Assembly (NCBI RefSeq): GCF_001999905.1
Contig: NZ_CP019641.1
Coordinates: forward strand, 124,001-188,000
Direction: 5' to 3'
Length of the DNA: 64,000 nucleotides
From: Planococcus lenghuensis
GTDB taxonomy: Bacteria > Bacillota > Bacilli > Bacillales_A > Planococcaceae
Shown: piece after piece, positions 59,773-64,000 of the stretch
Position numbering within the stretch: the first letter of the stretch is position 1
Layout of the letters: every line of letters begins with the position of its first letter
Notes under the pieces: generated by a model
Seen by the model: only the letters and a program-made list of their open reading frames with translations
The model's database searches: none
What the model was told of the DNA's origin: nothing
Position numbers and translations under genes: made by a program

Positions 59773-59910
59773 TATACTGAAGGTATAACTTTTCTCTTAT
59801 TTATTTGTCGAGCGTAATGTGCTCCGACGGACGCGACTAATTCAAGCCTCTGGGCTGATTTGACACATAGCATTTTTGCTATGCCGAAAAATCTGCCCAG
59901 GGGCTTTTTT
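59773..59910 (+). ncRNA. family B leader RNA, copy 5, with promoter
   Basis: -10 TATACT at 59773-59778 (weak -35). The leader 59805-59910 is almost identical to copy 2, including CATAGCA/TGCTATG and TTTTTTGCGTTCTC, and is followed by GGGAAAGGGTG before the ArdC-like gene. Confidence 0.88.
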
Positions 59911-59960
59911 GCGTTCTCTAAGAGAAAGGTGAAAAAACTTTTGGGAAAGGGTGCATCATC

Positions 59961-60851
59961 ATGCCGAAACCGGCGAAGAAGAAGGGGTTTATAAAGAAAA
60001 CCGTAGAAGAAAAAAAACAGGAAGTCGAGCAGTTATTACAGATGCTTGATGCAGGAGTAAAGGAATTTGTCGGAAATCCCGAAAAGTTCAAGGCGTTGCT
60101 TGAGATGCAGGCGATGTTTTATAACTACTCCATCCGGAACGTCATGCTTGTCATGAAGCAGTACCCAAACGCTTCGTACATCGCTTCATTCAAAAGATGG
60201 AAAGAACTGAACCGGAGCGTCAAAAAAGGCGAGAAAGCCCTTCGTATCCTCGCTCCACGAATTAAGCGAGAAGATGATGAGGTGACGGGTGAAGAGAAAT
60301 CGAAAGTCGTAGGCTTTGTCACCTGTCCGGTCTTTGACCTATCACAGACAGAGGGTGAACCGCTGCCGATTGAAAAGTACCGACTGGCACTGGACGGTGA
60401 ATCCGATGAAGCGGAACAGATTTTCGCTTGGGTTAAGACGCTGGCGGAAGAGGATGATTGTAGTGTGTCGATCGCATCAGCAAATGGGGCAAACGGCTAT
60501 TATGCGCCGGCACTCCATCAGATTGTGATCGACCCGAAATTGTCCGTCAATCACCGCGCCAAGACCATGGTTCACGAGTACGTCCACTCCCAGCTCCATC
60601 GCTACGATAAATCGTCAGCAGAAGAAAGGGAATGCGTTGCGGAAGGTGTTGCCTTCATCGTCTGTTCCTACTTCGGCCTTGATACGTCCGAATACTCATT
60701 CGAGTATGTGAAGGGCTGGTCATCCGATGGCGGGCAGACATTGATGAAGTACGCTTCTTCCATGCAGAAAGCGGCCAATACCATCATCCAGGACGTAGAA
60801 CGGATTGCAGGCGGCTTACCGACTCCTGCGCCATTAGAACAAGCAGTCTGA
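59961..60851 (+). CDS. ArdC-like antirestriction protein (ssDNA-binding N-domain plus zincin)
   Basis: 296 residues, ATG 59961 behind GGGAAAGGGTG. The N-domain (about 15-150) has the ArdC pattern YNYSIRNVMLVMKQYPNASYIASFKRWKELNRSVKKGEKALRILAP. The C-domain is an ImmA/IrrE-like metallopeptidase with HEYVHSQLH (HExxH) and downstream ERECVAEGVAF supplying the third ligand. ArdC proteins are early-expressed conjugative proteins that bind single strands and protect against type I restriction. This supports reading the region as a leading region. Confidence 0.85.
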   Translation: MPKPAKKKGFIKKTVEEKKQEVEQLLQMLDAGVKEFVGNPEKFKALLEMQAMFYNYSIRNVMLVMKQYPNASYIASFKRWKELNRSVKKGEKALRILAPRIKREDDEVTGEEKSKVVGFVTCPVFDLSQTEGEPLPIEKYRLALDGESDEAEQIFAWVKTLAEEDDCSVSIASANGANGYYAPALHQIVIDPKLSVNHRAKTMVHEYVHSQLHRYDKSSAEERECVAEGVAFIVCSYFGLDTSEYSFEYVKGWSSDGGQTLMKYASSMQKAANTIIQDVERIAGGLPTPAPLEQAV

Positions 60852-60869
60852 ATCAGACTGAGAGACCGA

Positions 60870-60918
60870 ACCGATTGATTGCTCCCTGCTTCTGCAGCGG
60901 GGCGGTCAGTCGGTTTTA
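60870..60918 (+). terminator. imperfect hairpin between the ArdC-like and helicase genes
   Basis: ACCGATTGATTGC...CCCTGC-TTCT-GCAG...GTCAGTCGGT with a short TTTT. Another terminator-like structure inside an apparent operon. Confidence 0.55.
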
Positions 60919-60934
60919 CTATTAGGAGGCTATT

Positions 60935-61823
60935 ATGAATAGACCATACAAATTAGAGACAGAAGACAATCCGAAATTCATGGAGATCTATATCAATCAG
61001 GCATGGCATCAGGTGTTTTGCTATGCAATGGCGTTTGCAGACCGGGGACGCGACGATATGCTGCTGTTCACCATCGTGAGCGGCAGCGACTCGGCGCTCC
61101 AATCCCTGAAAGCCGCCATTGATATCGGTACGAGAAGCGGCCTTCGTTTTGGCTATGGCGAAAAGTCGCTGACCGGGTATGAATTTCGAAGCGAACGAAC
61201 GCTCATGTCTGAGAAAGGCAAATATGTGAAGTTTCCCATGACGCTGAGCCAGAACCGGAAGGCGCTGGCCATCGTACACGAATCCGTCCTCAACAATACG
61301 GAATTTGTGCTTTCCTTCAATGCCGATCCGGCACAGGAAGTCGTACAGCTCCTTGGCGGTGGCCAGTACGGGCTTCATATTCTTCCGGAATGGCAGCGTC
61401 CCGTCCTGCAGGAACTGATGAACCAGAATTACCTGGTCAATCATGACCTCTATTATGACGAGAAGCTATTCACGGATGGATTATCCCTACTGTCGATTGA
61501 CCTGGACGAAGAAGAGGCGGACCGCTTCATCGAAGAAATGGTGAAAGGCGAGAAGCTGAAGTTTCCGAAGTCAGGGGAAGGGCAGCAAGTGGAAGAAACA
61601 GCGGATCTCACCTCCTATCTTCTGAATTTCAATACCGATATGGTGGAGAAACTGTCAGAGACCGTGACACCTACTCATAACCCGATGGAAGACGAACCGC
61701 TTGAACCGTTCAATCACTATAACCGTGAACTGTTCCCGGTTCAGTCCCACGCTGCCACTGCGGTAGCCAAACGGCTGCGGGAACAGAAAGCGGTGATCCT
61801 GCAGGGAGAGATGAGCACTGGAA
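60935..61823 (+). CDS. SNF2/DEAD-like helicase, 5' exon (split by group II intron 3)
   Basis: 296 codons plus one base from ATG 60935 (TTAGGAGG upstream). The exon ends in the middle of the Walker A motif: AVILQGEMSTG followed by A, which with AG from the downstream exon would give Lys (GEMSTGK). The preceding VQSHAATAVAKRL resembles the Q-motif region of SNF2/superfamily 2 helicases. The 290-residue N-extension is of unknown type. The remaining exon lies beyond the window. Its context suggests a role in plasmid DNA remodelling or defence evasion. Confidence 0.7.
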
Positions 61824-64000
61824 GTGCGGCACGTTGCACTATAAGCCAGTAAAAGGCGAAGTGTGCGGGCTTTTCTTGTAAAACAAAGAAGAGTTACAAC
61901 TCTTTACATGATTTATAGGGGGAAGCTCCCTATCCAGACCAATATTCCAACGGGCTGGTCTATGAGACTCCTACATGCTGATTCATTCCATTAATGATGA
62001 GGTGTGAAGCTAGGTGAAGTCGTCCTTGAAGCGGACTCGTAAAACGTGGATTTAGGGCGGTAGGCTTTAAAAACATTCTATGATGAGCGAAAGCGAACCC
62101 TTGTATGTACGCTCCGTTACTCATTCCCTAACCTAATTACGAGATATATGGTTAGGTCTCGCGCGAAGAGGAATTTCTCTTGCCTGTGGAAATTCCCGAC
62201 TGCACAAGTCTTTCCTGTGCTTGTGTAGTACCCATCAGAGTTAGGAATAGTCTCCTGATGGACAAGTACCGCCGGAGTATAAAGGGCATCTAAGGAATGT
62301 AAATAAAGGGCTAATGTAAAGGGAACGTGCGAGAGTCGATACATGGAGAGATTGGACTCAATAATGTGTATTGACAGTCAGAGACACCATAGTACCAATG
62401 ATGAGCAGCCGGTTGTATTCCAGCTATAAGGTCACCGACCGAAATGCGGAAGAGGATAAAACTGCTCTAGGGAAGGGTGTTAGTCAGTAAGTGTTTCGAT
62501 GAGCGGATTTGTTTAAACGAACCATGTGGGAGTTAAAGAGTTAATTCATCTGGGTTAGTCCGTTTCCTCTAATCAAGGGGGGCGAACCAATTAAATGATG
62601 AAGGATAAAAAACAAAATCCTAAAAACGAAAACGAGTTAAAGACAATTCTCGATAGTATGTATCAAATCGCCAAAGATACTGAAAAGCCATTCTTCAATT
62701 TGATTGAGCTTATGAAAAATGAGCAGACAATCATGACGGCGGTTCACAATATCAAAGGCAACAAGGGAAGCAAGACGCCTGGGATAGATGGAAAGACTAT
62801 CGATGACTACTTGCAATTGAGCAGAGCAGAACTTCTTTCTTTAATAAGAAGAAGCATCAATAACTACAATCCGAGCCCGGTAAGAAGAAAATACATCCCA
62901 AAAGCAAATAAGGGTAAACGACCGCTGGGAATTCCCACAATAATGGACCGAATCATCCAAGAAATTACGAAAGTCGTACTCGAACCAATAGCAGAAGCTA
63001 AATTCTATCATTACAGTTTTGGCTTCAGACCTATGCGATCCGCTGAACAAGCAATCGCAGAAATATTGGAGCGGATACGGCGCAGTAAGACGTACTGGAT
63101 AATTGAAGGAGACATCAAAGGTTTCTTCGACAACATCAACCATAACAAGCTGATAGAGATGTTATGGACAATGGGCATTCGGGACAAACGAGTGCTGATG
63201 ATGATTAAGAAGATGCTGAAAGCGGGGGTCATGGAAGAAGGTAATGTTAGAGATAGCATGACCGGTACTCCACAAGGCGGCATCATTTCACCGCTCTTGG
63301 CGAATATTTACCTTAACTATTTTGATTGGGAAGTGGCAAAGATGTTCCAGGAGCATCCTGCCAGATACAAAGTGAAAGATGTATCTCGCAATGGACTACA
63401 AAGGGTTCGTCAGCGTCATGAAGATATTTTCTTGGTCCGGTACGCAGATGATTGGGTTGTACTCTGCCAAACGGAAGAAAAAGCCAAAAAGGTTCTAACG
63501 AAGATTGAAAAATATTTCTCGCATAAGCTCAGCCTTGAACTCTCTAAGGAAAAGACCGTCATCACAGACATCCGTGAGGATAGGGCCTCATTCTTAGGCT
63601 ACTGGATATATGCTGAACACGACCGTCTCAATAAAGGCAAGATGCAAGGTAAGGCGATACCCAATATGGATAGAGCGAAAGAAAAAATCCGCGAAATCAA
63701 CAAGGAAATCAGGCGGCTTTATACTTTTCGCGGCAATGTCCCGATTCAGGTGGAAATCATCGAAAGAATAAATGCCAAAATCGTTGGAGTATCCAATTAC
63801 TACAAAATTGCCAATGTCTCCTCCATCTTTCGAGGGTTGGATAAACGTATTTTCTACAATCAATGGCGGACGTGGTTACGAATGAATAACCTTCGAGGAC
63901 GATATCACTCGCTAACCACTCCCGCTAAGAACCTTGCGAATAGAAGAGACAGACATAAAGACAGGAATTGCAGACTGTTCTACGTTGAAGAGCTTGGCGT
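61824..64000 (+). mobile_element. group II intron 3 (3' end beyond window)
   Basis: 5' end GTGCGGCACGTT matches introns 1 and 2. The ribozyme part 61824-62594 has no gene except short chance frames. The intron protein begins at 62595 and continues past 64000, so domains V-VI and the 3' junction are outside the window. Confidence 0.88.
62595..64000 (+). CDS. ltrA: group II intron reverse transcriptase/maturase, partial (3' end beyond window)
   Basis: Open from ATG 62595 to the window edge (468 codons visible); AAGGGGGGCG lies upstream. RT blocks: [61 protein letters not shown] near residue 280. Domain X has started at the edge. Closer in pattern to the intron 2 protein than to that of intron 1. 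Confidence 0.92.
   Translation, partial: MMKDKKQNPKNENELKTILDSMYQIAKDTEKPFFNLIELMKNEQTIMTAVHNIKGNKGSKTPGIDGKTIDDYLQLSRAELLSLIRRSINNYNPSPVRRKYIPKANKGKRPLGIPTIMDRIIQEITKVVLEPIAEAKFYHYSFGFRPMRSAEQAIAEILERIRRSKTYWIIEGDIKGFFDNINHNKLIEMLWTMGIRDKRVLMMIKKMLKAGVMEEGNVRDSMTGTPQGGIISPLLANIYLNYFDWEVAKMFQEHPARYKVKDVSRNGLQRVRQRHEDIFLVRYADDWVVLCQTEEKAKKVLTKIEKYFSHKLSLELSKEKTVITDIREDRASFLGYWIYAEHDRLNKGKMQGKAIPNMDRAKEKIREINKEIRRLYTFRGNVPIQVEIIERINAKIVGVSNYYKIANVSSIFRGLDKRIFYNQWRTWLRMNNLRGRYHSLTTPAKNLANRRDRHKDRNCRLFYVEELG

Overview
The window looks like part of a large conjugative plasmid (or plasmid-like integrative element) of a Gram-positive bacterium, most likely Bacillota/Bacillales. The signs are strong AGGAGG-type ribosome sites, frequent TTG/GTG starts, sigma-A-like promoters with 17-bp spacers, a tubulin-type TubZ partition system and Gram-positive conjugation genes. 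No rRNA, tRNA or core metabolic gene is visible. Genus cannot be fixed from the sequence; a Planococcaceae-like host is only a guess.

Layout. 1-4757 (minus) is a type IV secretion operon (VirB6-, VirB4-, VirB3- and VirB2-like). 5051-9042 (minus) holds a membrane protein, a Toprim/DUF3854 primase-like protein, a DUF4258 protein and a CpaE/MinD-like protein. 9263-18433 (plus) is a DNA-processing cluster: a Rad52-type annealing protein, a plasmid DnaN sliding clamp, two unknowns, then a PRTRC-type ubiquitin-like cassette (E2-like PRTRC-B, JAB-peptidase PRTRC-A, E1-like ThiF) with a downstream protein carrying a QLDLF clamp-binding motif. 18493-21640 (minus) is an unknown lipoprotein operon and a tyrosine-recombinase-like gene. 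22152-28700 is the maintenance region: a winged-helix, possibly Rep, protein, a TubY-like MerR regulator, TubZ, TubR and nine 12-bp tubC iterons, followed by a GC-rich inverted-repeat block that could be oriT. 28736-34951 (plus) encodes a Replic_Relax-family protein, a VirD4-type coupling protein, an S1-domain protein and an unknown. 35230-48436 (plus) is a Tad-type pilus locus with two tandem mini-pilins, a pilin-M23 peptidase fusion and two large surface proteins. 48709-64000 (plus) resembles a conjugative leading region: SSB, three DUF3846 proteins, a DUF6094 methyltransferase-like protein, a broken DUF3990 gene, an ArdC-like antirestriction protein, a SNF2-type helicase and many small unknowns.

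Three group II introns with reverse transcriptase/maturase/HNH proteins interrupt three plasmid genes: PRTRC-A (13197-15869), ssb (51856-54766) and the helicase Walker A codon (61824 to beyond the window). Removing introns 1 and 2 restores exact reading frames.

The most striking unexplained structure is three families of recurrent cis elements. Family A (seven copies, some divergent) and family B (five close copies) are short 5' leaders, each made of a promoter, a terminator-like hairpin and a ribosome site, placed before most operons. Family C is a small hairpin with a bulged A, showing compensatory changes, about 20 nt before the starts of dnaN, PRTRC-A and ssb. Several further terminator-like hairpins lie between genes that look co-transcribed. 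Together this suggests plasmid-wide control by attenuation/antitermination plus a shared translational operator.
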